Both the position numbers and the translations under genes were made by a program. Source: Phaseolus vulgaris (Eukaryota; Streptophyta; Magnoliopsida; Fabales; Fabaceae). Taken from it: a stretch of 64,000 nucleotides of DNA. The stretch covers positions 310,001-374,000 of the forward strand of contig NC_023757.2 of the NCBI RefSeq assembly GCF_000499845.2, given 5' to 3'. The notes under the pieces are model-generated. The model was not told where the DNA came from and ran no database searches. It was given only the letters and a program-made list of their open reading frames with translations. Positions 46,829 to 57,778 of this stretch are shown here, one piece after another. Numbering within the stretch: position 1 is the first letter of the stretch; each line of letters starts with the position of its first letter.

Positions 46829-49651
46829 ATGGAGTGCCTGTTGGGTTTTGCATCTTCTATTTCAAGAGATTTAGTGTGTGGAATATTAAATCAATTACGT
46901 TATCCTTGTTGCTATAACAATTTCGTTAAAAAACTTGAAGAAGAAGAAGAGGGCGATTTGATTGTAACGAGAGATAGTGTCCAAAAATTTGTTACAAATT
47001 CCAAAAGACAAACGAAAAAGACTAGTGAAGTTATTGACAAGTGGCTGCAAGATGCTATCAATGACGTAGACAATGTGAATAAGTTGTTGAAAGAGGCAAG
47101 AACAAAAAATATATGCTGCTTTGGGCACTGTCCAAATTGGACTTGGCGATACCGGGTAGGAAAAAAGTTAGCAAATAAAATTGTGTACCTTGAAAAGTTC
47201 ATCGAAGAGGGTAGAAAATATGTGCCATTTGAGCGCATTGCTACCCTTCCTTCAGGCACCCTTGATATTCTCTCAGAAAAATGCATGAATTTCGAGAGTA
47301 GACAATCTGCATATGAGCAACTACTGGAAGCAGTGAAAAATAATGATGCTTCCATGATTGGATTGTACGGGATGGGGGGTTGTGGTAAAACCACATTGGC
47401 AATGGAGGTTAGGAAGTTAGTAGAAGCGGAGCATCTTTTTGACAAAGTTCTTTTTGTGTCTATTTCAAGTACAGTGGAAGTTCGAAGGATCCAAGAAAAA
47501 ATTGCAAGTTCACTGCAGTATGCATTTCCAGAAACTGAAGTAATGGAGAGAGCCCAACGATTGTGCTTGAGATTAACCCAGGAGAAAAAAATTCTTGTGA
47601 TTCTAGATGATGTGTGGGAGAAGGTTGACTTTGGTGGCATTGGGATTCCATCTTCTGAACACCATAAAGGTTGCAAGATTCTCATTACCACTAGATCAGA
47701 AGAAGTTTGTACTTCAATGGACTGTCAAAGAAAGATTTACCTCCCAACTTTAACGGATGAAGAAGCATGGACTCTTTTCCAAAATAAAGCACTTATATTT
47801 GAAGACACCCCTGATGCCCTAAAGCATATGGGAAGATTAATTTCCAATGAATGTAAAGGATTGCCAGTTGCCATTGCAGCTGTTGCTAGTAGTTTGAAGG
47901 GAAAATCCGAGACGGTATGGAGTGTTGCATTGAATAAATTGAGAAGTTCTAAGCCCATAAATATTGAAAGAGGTTTGAATGATCCCTACAAGTGCTTGCA
48001 ATTGAGCTATGATAATTTGGATACTAAAGAAGCTAAATCACTTTTTCTGTTGTGTTCTGTGTTCCCTGAAGATTTTGAAATTCCAATTGAACTATTAATA
48101 AAATGCGCAATAGGGTTAGGTGTAGTTGGGGAAACACACTCATATGAGGAGGCAAGGAGTGAGGTGATGGCAACCAAAATTAAGCTCGTTAGTTCTTGTT
48201 TACTGTTGGATGAAAAGGAGGAATGTGTCAAAATGCATGACATAGTTCGCGATGTGGCCCACTTGATAGCAAAGAATGAGAATAACATCATTAAGTGTGA
48301 AGAGGAAAAAGATGTGACTATTGAACAAAATTCGGTAAGATATCTATGCTGTTTGAAATTTCCAAATGATTTGGATTGTTCCAATCTTGAGTTTTTACTC
48401 TTACATACAAAAGTGAAAGAATTGGATGGAATTTTCAAAAGAATGGGAATGCTCAAAGTTTTAATTCTTGACAATGATGAGGACGCAAAAACACCATTGC
48501 CGAAATCATCTTTTAGAACACTAACAAATCTCCGATATCTATTTATTTCAAATTATGAATTGACCGACCTCACATTTGTAAGCGATATGAAGAAGCTTCA
48601 AAGTCTTTCATTAGTTGAATGTTCATTGCCTTTATTTGAAACTGATGTTGTAATTACACAAGCAATAACCTTAAAATTGTTAGAGTTGATCCGATGTGAC
48701 GTTAAAGGAAAGATGTTTGAAGTGATCAAAAGAACTCCTCTACTGGAAGAGTTGTACATTATCGATACGGAAGGAGAATGGGATGCTAACAGTGAAGACT
48801 TTATTGAATTCTTTAACACATTTAGTGTCCCGCAAACACTGCAAAGGTACAAAGTTGTGTTAGGATCCGATGATTTTGATGATTATAATGATTATGAATT
48901 TTTCTCTAATCCCAGAACTTTATTACTTAACCATTTTGACATAGCAAATGAGGTAATTAAGGGTTTGGCAAAAAAAGCAACAAGCCTATTTGTAGCTAAT
49001 ATTCTGGAAGGCGCAAAAAATGTGATCCCAGATATATTTCAAATTGAAGAAGGAGGGTTGGATGAGTTGATTAAGTTTGAGATACGGGATTCTGAAGAGA
49101 TAAAATGCTTGATTGACACTAGTAATCATTATAGTGAGGTGGTAACTCCCTTCTCCAAGTTGCATTCATTGAGAATCGATGGCATGGAAAATCTAAAAGT
49201 TTTATGGCATTGTTTTCAACCTGTCAATGGGCCTTTTGAGAACTTAGAGAAGTTGTATTTAAGTGATTGTCCACGGTTGACATCTCTCTTCACGTATGTC
49301 GTTGCTCGAAGTTTGGTACAATTGAAAATATTAAAAATATCAAGATGTGATGAACTGCAGCATATATTAGCAGATGATGACAAAACAGAGAAAAGTCAAG
49401 GTGAATTCACCACTGGGAATCCTGTACATATCTTCCAAAATCTTCAAAAAGTAAAGATATGTAGATGTAGAGAATTAAAACATATATTCTCGACCAGCAT
49501 TGTAAGAAACTTAACTCAACTCAAAGTGCTCAAGATAGAAGGATGCAACATGCTAGATCAAATATTTGGGGATATTCTACCATTAGCACACCATGATAAA
49601 AAAGAAGAACCTGGTGAAATCATTGAGGAAGGTAAGCACTTTTGTTTTTGA
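46829..49651 (+). CDS. Gene 4 exon 1: coiled coil, NB-ARC, first LRRs
   Basis: Starts MECLLGFASSISRDLVC; one extra Glu in the EEEEE run puts the P-loop at residues 181-189. Kinase 2 ILVILDDVW, GLPVAIAA and KMHDIVRD are present. Only the proximal donor GGAAG/GTAAGC (after 49631) remains, because about 60 bp holding the distal donor are deleted. If unspliced the frame ends at 49651. Confidence 0.88.
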   Translation: MECLLGFASSISRDLVCGILNQLRYPCCYNNFVKKLEEEEEGDLIVTRDSVQKFVTNSKRQTKKTSEVIDKWLQDAINDVDNVNKLLKEARTKNICCFGHCPNWTWRYRVGKKLANKIVYLEKFIEEGRKYVPFERIATLPSGTLDILSEKCMNFESRQSAYEQLLEAVKNNDASMIGLYGMGGCGKTTLAMEVRKLVEAEHLFDKVLFVSISSTVEVRRIQEKIASSLQYAFPETEVMERAQRLCLRLTQEKKILVILDDVWEKVDFGGIGIPSSEHHKGCKILITTRSEEVCTSMDCQRKIYLPTLTDEEAWTLFQNKALIFEDTPDALKHMGRLISNECKGLPVAIAAVASSLKGKSETVWSVALNKLRSSKPINIERGLNDPYKCLQLSYDNLDTKEAKSLFLLCSVFPEDFEIPIELLIKCAIGLGVVGETHSYEEARSEVMATKIKLVSSCLLLDEKEECVKMHDIVRDVAHLIAKNENNIIKCEEEKDVTIEQNSVRYLCCLKFPNDLDCSNLEFLLLHTKVKELDGIFKRMGMLKVLILDNDEDAKTPLPKSSFRTLTNLRYLFISNYELTDLTFVSDMKKLQSLSLVECSLPLFETDVVITQAITLKLLELIRCDVKGKMFEVIKRTPLLEELYIIDTEGEWDANSEDFIEFFNTFSVPQTLQRYKVVLGSDDFDDYNDYEFFSNPRTLLLNHFDIANEVIKGLAKKATSLFVANILEGAKNVIPDIFQIEEGGLDELIKFEIRDSEEIKCLIDTSNHYSEVVTPFSKLHSLRIDGMENLKVLWHCFQPVNGPFENLEKLYLSDCPRLTSLFTYVVARSLVQLKILKISRCDELQHILADDDKTEKSQGEFTTGNPVHIFQNLQKVKICRCRELKHIFSTSIVRNLTQLKVLKIEGCNMLDQIFGDILPLAHHDKKEEPGEIIEEGKHFCF

Positions 49652-50144
49652 ATTTCTAAATATGCTTAAGCTTTTATCAGTAAGTCTACATTTTATTACT
49701 TAGTTGAAGTTATTTACAAGTTCATTACATGAAAATTGTGAATTTGTTACTATATATGAAAAATTTAAGCATATTAATTGTACATTGTTTCATCAGGATC
49801 TCTATTTTCCATTCATAAGGTTCAAGCTCAAGACATTGTAATCTAGTTTTACTTAAACCAAATACTTGTTAATACTCTACCAACAAAATTTGTCTCAATC
49901 AAAATTAAAGACAATTATATTTTCATTTTAATTTTTTTTTGAATAATTTAGAATTATTTAAAGAAAATTGTTTTGTATGATTCTTTTCATCATTATTAAC
50001 ATATCATTTTATGCTTAGGATTGTGGCTTTAGTTCCTAGAAACCAATGTTTTAAAAATAAAAAATGTAACTTGCACTCATAGAATATATTTAATAAACTC
50101 TAATATGTTGAACGATATTTTTCAAATTTACAATTGGTTTTCAG

Positions 50145-50530
50145 GAACTCTATCAAGCCTTACAAGCATTACAATATACTATTGTCCGAAGTTAGGCTCA
50201 ATTCTTCCATCATCACTGGCTAAGACCTTGACTTCTTTGAAAGTATTGTTCATAAAAGACTGTCATAGTTTGAAGCATATAGTAACTCATGAAAGGGTCA
50301 ATCACAATCAAAAGAAAAATATTGTCCAGGATGACCATGACTTTCAGAGTGATTTTTCAATCTTCTAGAGTTTGAAAGAGCTACATATTCATAGATGTGA
50401 CTTATTGCAATACATATTCCCTGTCTCTTGTCACCAACAACAAACTAATACTCATATTGAGCTTCCTGCGTTAGAAGTACTCTAGACTTGACCGTACCCT
50501 GGGAAGCACCATTCTAGACAGTTATCCTGT
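50145..50530 (+). pseudogene. Gene 4 broken exon 2
   Basis: Matches exon 2 of the paralogues from the TTTTCAG acceptor. CAG has become TAG at 50366. Near 50481 the sequence 'gtactctagacttgacc' has one base more than 'gtactcaaacttgatc' of gene 3. After 'agttatcct' at about 50529 it jumps straight into intron 2 sequence. Confidence 0.85.
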
Positions 50531-50770
50531 AAGATTATTTCAAGTAGATTATTTATGGAAAATTATTTTCTTTTCAACTTTAACTCATTAGGCTAAAGAA
50601 AAAGGAAATTATTTTCATAAAGAAACAAATGGATCTAAGCAAATTGGTGGTATTTCTTAAAATTTTAATTTACACGAATGATATGTTAGAAATGGAATGC
50701 ATTAATAATTATACTTAATTAAGATATTATTTAGTTTGGTTTAAGAAGTAACTTGGTGTATATATTGCAG

Positions 50771-52796
50771 ATATCGAACTCAGATCGTATTCTCCAAGTT
50801 GAAAGTGTTCAATATCTTTCAAAACAACCACAGGGTTTGACCTTTCTTACTATGCATAATATAAGAGAGATTGAACTGAAAGGCTTTGATAAGGCAAAGT
50901 ACATTTTTAAATGGTCCATTGCTTCATCATTGATGTTGGAATCTTTAAGAATTGAGGAATGCCATGGACTTGAGCACATTATAGACACTAAGGATGAATA
51001 TGAGAAAGAGAATTTGAATGCTATCTTCCAAAGCTTAAGAAATTTCTCAGTGCGTGATTGTGGCCAATTGAAATATATTTTTGGCCAATATCCCGTAGCT
51101 AATAAGGATTGTGAGGAGATTCATATTCATTTCTCAGCATTGGAAATACTCTCTTTTTATGATCTACCAAATTTTGTTAGCATTTGTGCTACAAACTCTC
51201 TCACTATGACATACCCATCTTTGAAGGAGTTTATGTGTTACCGATGCTCATATCCTTTTTATGATCCTGTTAGTTGTTTGATGGTTCCTACGAATTCAAG
51301 AGAGCCTATTAGCGTAAGTAGGAAGGTAGTCTTGTCTTTATTTTTATAATTATTAGTTATTTGTTCCTTTTTGTTTTCTATTTGGATTTTTTTGTTTACA
51401 TTTCTTATTAATGTCCTGCAGAATCTAAAGTCGATTCAGAACCATTTCCTCAGTTTGCAATATCTATCCATAAGGAATTGTGAAGTAGAAGATATTTTTT
51501 GTCTTAATGGACCTAGAATGATTGGGCAACCAGTGAGTTTAAAGTTAAAGGATTTGTTTTTGGAAAATCTACCTCAAATGACTTATATTTGGGTGGCTTC
51601 CATGATTTCAGTTAATCTCCAACATCTTACCACATTAATAATAATGAGATGTGCAAAATTGAAAGTAATCTTTCCTCCCTCTGTTTTAAGAAGCTTACAA
51701 AAGTTGAAAAGCCTAATTATAAAAGAATGCATGGAATTGAAGCAGATTTTTGGATGTGAACAAGAAACTTCAAAGAATTCTTTTACCTTCCCAAATCTTG
51801 AAAGATTAGAAATCATTGGATGTGAAAAATTGCAAGTTGTCTTTCCAAAGTTTGTTTTAAGATGCTTACCAGAGTTGAATCATCTGAATATAAGAGAATG
51901 CAAAGAATTAAGACAAATCATTGAAGAAGATGTGAAAGATAAAAAATTGTCTAATCTTGTTTCTCCTCAGCCATGCTTCCCAAAACTAGAAGCATTGTAT
52001 GTTGAACATTGTGACAGACTGAAAAGATTTATATCTGGATCTGCATCTAATGACCTTCCCAATCTTCATGTTTTGATCATAAATGGAGCTTCTGAACTAG
52101 AAGAGTTTGTTGCATGTGTACAAGAAAAAGGTGATCATATAGGAAAGAGTAAAGTTGAGCTTCCAAGACTGAAACTCTTAATATTTATGCATCTTTCAAA
52201 ATTTTGTCAAGAGACCGAATTGCCAAATTTAAAGAACTGTGTTGTCTACGAATGTCCAAAACTCTCTTTGACTCCAACAACTACTCTTACAAAGCTTGCT
52301 AAAAATCTTCTTTATGAAGGTAAATACTATATAGAATCTTCAAATACAAATTGTTATTGGAAGGTTGTCAAACTCTGGAACTAATCTTAAGCTCAATTTA
52401 TATATGATTTAGTTATCTATATAATTTAATTGATCTTATTTAGCACTAGTGTACTATGAAAATTTACTTTTTTTAAAATAAAACACATTAAATTACTTTT
52501 TGCTGCAAGTTTTTTAATTTTAGTTATGAAGAACAGTTATAAAGAAAACGATCCTTAAGACAGAGTCACCATTTTATTTGGATGGGTGATAAAAAAAATC
52601 CTATCATAAAACTTTCTAAATCATTTTTTATTTTTGATCGTAGTGATATAATGATCCATCATGGAAACTTGATGTTGTATTTCCTTTTTGTTATGTGTTT
52701 CATTGTCACATGAATTCCCTAATATGAATTTTTTTTACAGATTTCGAAGACACTGAAGTTTCTGTGGGGGACATACGTGAGTTCATTTCATCACAG
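50771..52796 (+). CDS. Gene 4 exons 3-5: open LRR and linker exons downstream of the break
   Basis: The exons are 50771-51313 (543 bp), 51422-52319 (898 bp) and 52741-52796 (56 bp). Splice signals are intact, including AGC/GTAAGT and GAAG/GTAAAT. Exon 5 is 48 bp shorter than in gene 1, in frame. They are probably not translated as part of gene 4 now. Confidence 0.55.
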
Positions 52797-53326
52797 GTCA
52801 GAACCAACCAATCTATGAATGTAATGCAATTGAAAGAAAGTTTAATAAAACAAATTGTTTCATTATTAGAAGAATTTTTTCAATTTTAACTCACATGGTA
52901 GAATAAAAAAATAAGACTTAGAATCTTAAATAACATGCCAAGTCAGAAAAGTAAAACAATATTTTAAATATATATTTCTGCAAACCATCAAATAAAATAT
53001 TAATGAAAAATTGAATTTTGTAAGATCTTTATATTAAAATAAAAATTACGAAAAGATCTTAAAAAGATAAGTGATACAATGAAGTCTAAAAAAGTAAATT
53101 AAAACTTCCTAAAATAATGTTCTAAAGTTTGAGAATAGTATATGAGCCATTCTTCTTTGCATCTTGTCTCCATTTGTTATTGTTATGGAAATGCCCCAAA
53201 GTAAATATTGCCATGACTCAATCAATTAATTAAAAAAGAAAAACCTCTTCATTTATAACTTGGTTATATTAGTTAAAAATGTTAACTTGTTGAGCTTTTG
53301 AATTTGTATATTTTGGCGTTGTTCAG

Positions 53327-55055
53327 ATTGATGAACAATCAATGAAGGAATTTATTGAGGAAGAACCTGGTTCAGAGCATAACCAAAACGAAGCACACTC
53401 ACCGGTTAGTATTCAATAAGCTCTTCTAAATATTAGAGAAAGTGAATGACTTATAGCACTTACTTTAGCAAATTGCATAATATTGAGTGGTATCGAAGAA
53501 GATTGTGGTCCTTTCAAACTTTAGATTCTCTCAATCATATTTTTTCAATTTGTGATACACAGGAGATTGGGGACGTAGGAAATGAAAGCATTGAAGAGGG
53601 GCCTGCAGTAGAGGGTGATAAGACAAAACCTTTGTTAACTGGTGTTGAAGACATTAGCAATGGAGGTGGTGTTGCAACTCACGTTCAGTCTGGTGGTGTG
53701 GACATACTTGCAAAACATTCCAAGGTTGTTGAACAAGATGATAAAATGAATGAAGGCATGGCAGGAATCACGCCAAGCCAAGAAATCCAGTTAGAAGAAG
53801 GGTTGAATCTGTTGGATAAACAAGAGGAAATACATATTGTTTCTAACAACAACAACATTGACATTTCTCCAGGTTTTTTATTTCTTACTTTCTCGTTTTC
53901 ATCCTATATTTTCATATCACCCTCTCAAACTTTTTACAGCTTCTGCAGATATTCATACAAGATTGGGAGCATATAAACATTTTGTTGATTTGGATGATGC
54001 ACAAATTGCTCTTCTTGTGGAGGCAATAACAACATATCCTCATCTTTGGAATGCTTGCGAGAAGTTCAGTGAGCGCTTTCAAGCTTGGAGGTTGAAAATT
54101 TTGGCAGATATGTTGTTGTTCCTGCAGAAGGGAAGTGGCGATAATGTTATTCCTCAAAGAGAAAAAGATTTCCATAAACTATGTGAAAAAGCTATTGAGA
54201 TAGGATTTGAGAGTTCATGGGTAGATGAAATGCGTCAACGTGTTGTGGTGAGGGATCCTAAGCTGAGAGAGGAAATTGCACAGAGACAAATGGATGAGAA
54301 TCCTAAGAGGTATGTTCATTTAACTTCTTGACAATGTAATGTAAAGAATGAATGAAATTAAGAGTCATAAATGACTTTGTTCATGCCCGGATAAAATGTA
54401 TTAGTTTTTTTGTGAATTGGAAGTTATATCTCTATGTTGTGGCTGTGTGGATTTCCTGTTTCTATTTATATATACATTGTGGTTGTATCTACAATTCTTA
54501 TAAGATTGATACCATATGTTTCTTAGTTTTCTGTTCTTTGGGATGCATAAAGCAAAAAATTTAAGTTTGTTACACAGGTCTAGTAGTGTGGAGATGGTAC
54601 TAGATTCTCAGGCTGTTGAACATGGTGATGGGCCTAATGAAAACTGCAAAAGAACTTCTCCAAGTGTGAAGACCCAGAATGTTAACAATAACTTCGAAGA
54701 AGGTTCTAACTTGGTTGACAAAGAAGGTGAAATAGTTGTTGTTTCTAATGATCGCATTGTGACTGCGAGAAATGAAGAACCAAAGAAGGAATTTGTTGCA
54801 AAAGTTTCCACTTCAAAAATACCAAGAACAACAACATCATTAACAAACTCGCAACCAGTTGAAAGGCCAAGTCCAAGTTACTCGAATATACCTCTACGTG
54901 AAACACACTCAAATGTGAGTCTAAAAATATTTTTCGAGAATTGGATGAAATAATAGTATTTTACACTTATTCATTACTTTGTTTAGGCATTGGTGGACAA
55001 ACAACGAATTAGTGAACTGTGTTTGATGAATCAACAAAAGCCACTAGGAGAAATT
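53327..55055 (+). CDS. Gene 4 exons 6-10: linker and exon 8 module
   Basis: The exons are 53327-53404, 53563-53872, 53940-54309, 54578-54914 and 54987-55055. Exon 6 (26 codons, acidic, GTTCAG/ATTGAT to CACCG/GTTAGT) is complete only in this gene. The exon 8 module reads 'RLGAYKHFVDLDDAQ', as in gene 2. Exon 11 is missing, leaving only its donor ATATGTAAGT near 55157; exon 10 joins exon 12 in phase. Confidence 0.6.
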
Positions 55056-55410
55056 GTAAGTAGCCCCGAAATTACTCAAGTAAATGGCAAACAGAATAAA
55101 ACTGAGGCATTCTATTGGCACACATGTTGTCATTTTCAAAATAAAAATGCATACATATGTAAGTTTATTTTATGCAATATATTTGGTCAGCATAAAAATG
55201 ATGTTGCCATTCTGATTTACCATTTGCCGTAGGAGTGGAATTAAGAAACAAAAAGTATTGAATTTCAAGTTGGAATTTAAATTTAATGAGTTTGTTACCA
55301 TCACTCTCACAAATATGCTTTGATATAAAATGGTTTAAGGAACTCAATGCTTTAAAATTGTTGTGACTGCTAACGTCTTTTTTGTTATATTTTCTTCTTA
55401 TTCCTCCAAG

Positions 55411-56130
55411 ACTGAAATTTGGAGCAATCAAACTGAGACAGACACGGCTAAAGAAAGTGAAGGTCATCCTAAAATTATTCAAGACTTTGGGGCCAATGAT
55501 ATAATGAGTTTATTTGCACCAATTGTTGTGGGGAAAGAGGGTGAAGATAATTTAGTTGGAAATACCCTTGTTGAGTTAGAAAAGTATCTAAAGATGTCTC
55601 TGAAGGACATAGTTAGCTCTGAGACTAACAACATTCGTCTTTTGTCTGCTCTTAATTTCCTGTCCAACCTTCCTTTCAAAGATGTAACTCTATCAGATGG
55701 ACTCAAAGATATTATAGGCACTATGCAGCAAGAGTTCCCAAGCATTGTATGCTCCTTTAAGCGAGGCTTTGCTACCATTGAGAAGTTGGCAAAACTTGAA
55801 GCTCGTGGAAATGAGGTGACCATTTCTCTTGGTTCCAAAATTTCTGAGGCAAAGAATTTTTATGATGAAGCTCAACTGAAGGAAGTTGTTTTAAAGGAAG
55901 AAATAAAAGTTTGTGAGGATGCCTTATCATCTCTGGAGGAGGAAAAAAATAAATGCATTGCGGAAACTATTGGGTACAAAATGGAGCTTGAAAATGTGAG
56001 GAAAGACAATTCTCAAATGGTGGAAGATCAAAGAAAAATTGAACAAAAGTTGTTTGAGGTGACTTATAAATGGTCAATTCTATGTAGTCAATATGAGTAC
56101 AATCGCATGACTGCCAGAAATCCCTCATAA
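55411..56130 (+). CDS. Gene 4 exon 12: C-terminal coiled-coil domain, one heptad short
   Basis: 720 bp against 741 in the other genes. The difference is a 21-bp deletion at about 55898 that removes seven residues (QIIRLKE or its shift) between short 'aaggaa' repeats. The rest is the same domain, ending MTARNPS. The frame is intact although upstream exon 2 is broken. Confidence 0.65.
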   Translation, partial: TEIWSNQTETDTAKESEGHPKIIQDFGANDIMSLFAPIVVGKEGEDNLVGNTLVELEKYLKMSLKDIVSSETNNIRLLSALNFLSNLPFKDVTLSDGLKDIIGTMQQEFPSIVCSFKRGFATIEKLAKLEARGNEVTISLGSKISEAKNFYDEAQLKEVVLKEEIKVCEDALSSLEEEKNKCIAETIGYKMELENVRKDNSQMVEDQRKIEQKLFEVTYKWSILCSQYEYNRMTARNPS

Positions 56131-57074
56131 GAATTTTCATTGTTCACTGTTATTAAGGATCAAACTCTTCATCACTCAAAAGGAAGACTTGCAACTACAC
56201 TGTTTTGTTCCGTCTTTTGTTTCTTGATGGTTGTATGCTTCAATATTTTCACAATATCAAATAGTTTCAATTTACTTTCTAAATGTTGATTGTTATATTA
56301 TTGTATGTTTGGTATCTTATTTATTGTTGTGTAAGAAGTCTGGGTGAGACAAAGACAATGTTATGAAAAATAAAATAAAAAACTATTTGTTCTTTTATGT
56401 AACATATAATGATCACATGTTTTTCTTAAAAATTACAGAAACCCATTTTTGTTGCCCTTCCTTGAATGACTGTCCATTGTCATTTTGTAATACCTTATTT
56501 TTCTTTTTTTGCATGCTTTACTATATATTTCATTTGGTTCTAATTTCTCAATCAGTTTACTCCTATCTGTCAATTTAAAAGGAATCATCCATTTCCATTT
56601 CTATTTTTATTTATTCTTTTATGAAATTGAATACTAAATTCAATTTTCCTCGAAAGCAATAGTTTACTTTTTTAAAATACGTTTTAAATAATATGTTTTA
56701 AGAAAATATAAAAATTTTAAAAGGTCATTTTCCACTTCTAGTTTTTACATTAAATTTCAGGATGAATTTAAATCGGGTTGAAACATTCATACTAAATAAA
56801 AGTAAAAATTATTTAAAAAATTACAATAATATTCTCAACTTTAATTAGGCTGGTACAACTCGAAGGTTAAATAAGTTTTGTTTTTTTTCTGTTGGTTGTG
56901 TATTGTTTAATAAATAAAATAAATTATTGTTATGTGAGAATGATGTTTCCCCGTTTAAAGTTTTGTAAATACCGTGTGCAATGCACTGCTGCTGATTAAC
57001 AAAAAACTGCAGAGAGCAATAATAAAAGATAAGAATAATTATTATATAAAAAGAGCAGAAAGAGTTTTAAAAGA
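56131..57074. other. Gene 4 3' flank and spacer
   Basis: Closely matches 24131-25048. Possible AATAAA at about 56368. No gene is seen. Confidence 0.45.
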
Positions 57075-57778
57075 TATAAAAGTGCAAGTGGATGCATCTT
57101 CCTGAATCATGATAATAATAATAATATTAATCGATAGAAAAGAGAAGACCAATGATATCAGTGGGAAGAAGACTAATAGTCACTCTTCACATCTCTCGCA
57201 GGATTCTCTCTTTTACTCTGTTCTTCATTCAACCAATGGATTCCTTTCATCTCTCTGCAGGTTTCAATCACTCTGAACTTAACTTCTGCTTTCATTTCAA
57301 TTTCTAATCGATTCCTTTTCAATTAAAGCTGTAGATCATGTGTTTGTGTTTATGTTTCTGCAGTAACTTAACCTTTCACCGTCTCTTGTGCTGGAATAAC
57401 TGTGCGTTCATTCTTAATCTCTGTGGAGGTATGAATCACTGTGAAGTTAACTTAATTCTAATCGATTCCTTTTCAATTGAAGTTGTAGATCATGTGTTTG
57501 TGTTTATGCTTGTGCAGTAACTTAACGTTTCAGCTTCTCTTGTACTCTCTCCTCGATTCAAGCAATGGAGTACTTTCATCTCTGTGGAGGTATGAATCAG
57601 TGTGAAGTTAACTTTTGCTTTGTTTTCAAATTCTAATAGATTCGTTTTCAATTGAAGCTGCAGATCACGTGTTTGTGTTTATGTCTGTGCAGTAACTTAA
57701 CGTTTGAGTGTCTCTTGTACTGAAGTCATGGATCACCACTTCTTTCTCTCATCTCTCTCTACATATTAGTTAAAGCAG
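57075..57778 (+). promoter_or_regulatory. Predicted promoter and 5' leader array of gene 5
   Basis: TATAAAAG at 57075-57082, then three mini-exon repeats almost identical to those before gene 3, ending AAAGCAG/GTAACG after 57778. The upstream ORF at 57728-57769 reads MDHHFFLSSLSTY. The acceptor TTGTTTAG at 59802 leads to the ATG at 59836. Confidence 0.55.

Larger units (their letters stand above)
46829..56130 (+). pseudogene. CNL resistance-type gene 4 (B type), broken in exon 2
   Basis: By homology the exons are 46829-49631, 50145 onward (broken), 50771-51313, 51422-52319, 52741-52796, 53327-53404, 53563-53872, 53940-54309, 54578-54914, 54987-55055 and 55411-56130. Exon 2 has a TAG at 50366-50368, a later one-base insertion and a deletion that removes its 3' end and donor. 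Skipping exon 2 joins phase 1 to phase 0 and shifts the frame. A product of about 1,008 residues (exon 1 plus part of exon 2), or 940 if exon 1 is read through to 49651, is still possible: coiled coil, NB-ARC and a few LRRs. Exon 11 is deleted. The later exons remain open, so the damage is recent. Confidence 0.72.

Noticed and set aside
46912..47691. A 259-codon antisense open frame opposite gene 4 exon 1, with shorter versions opposite the other NB-ARC exons.
   Set aside because: It mirrors the NB-ARC coding sequence; length varies between copies and no independent signal supports it.
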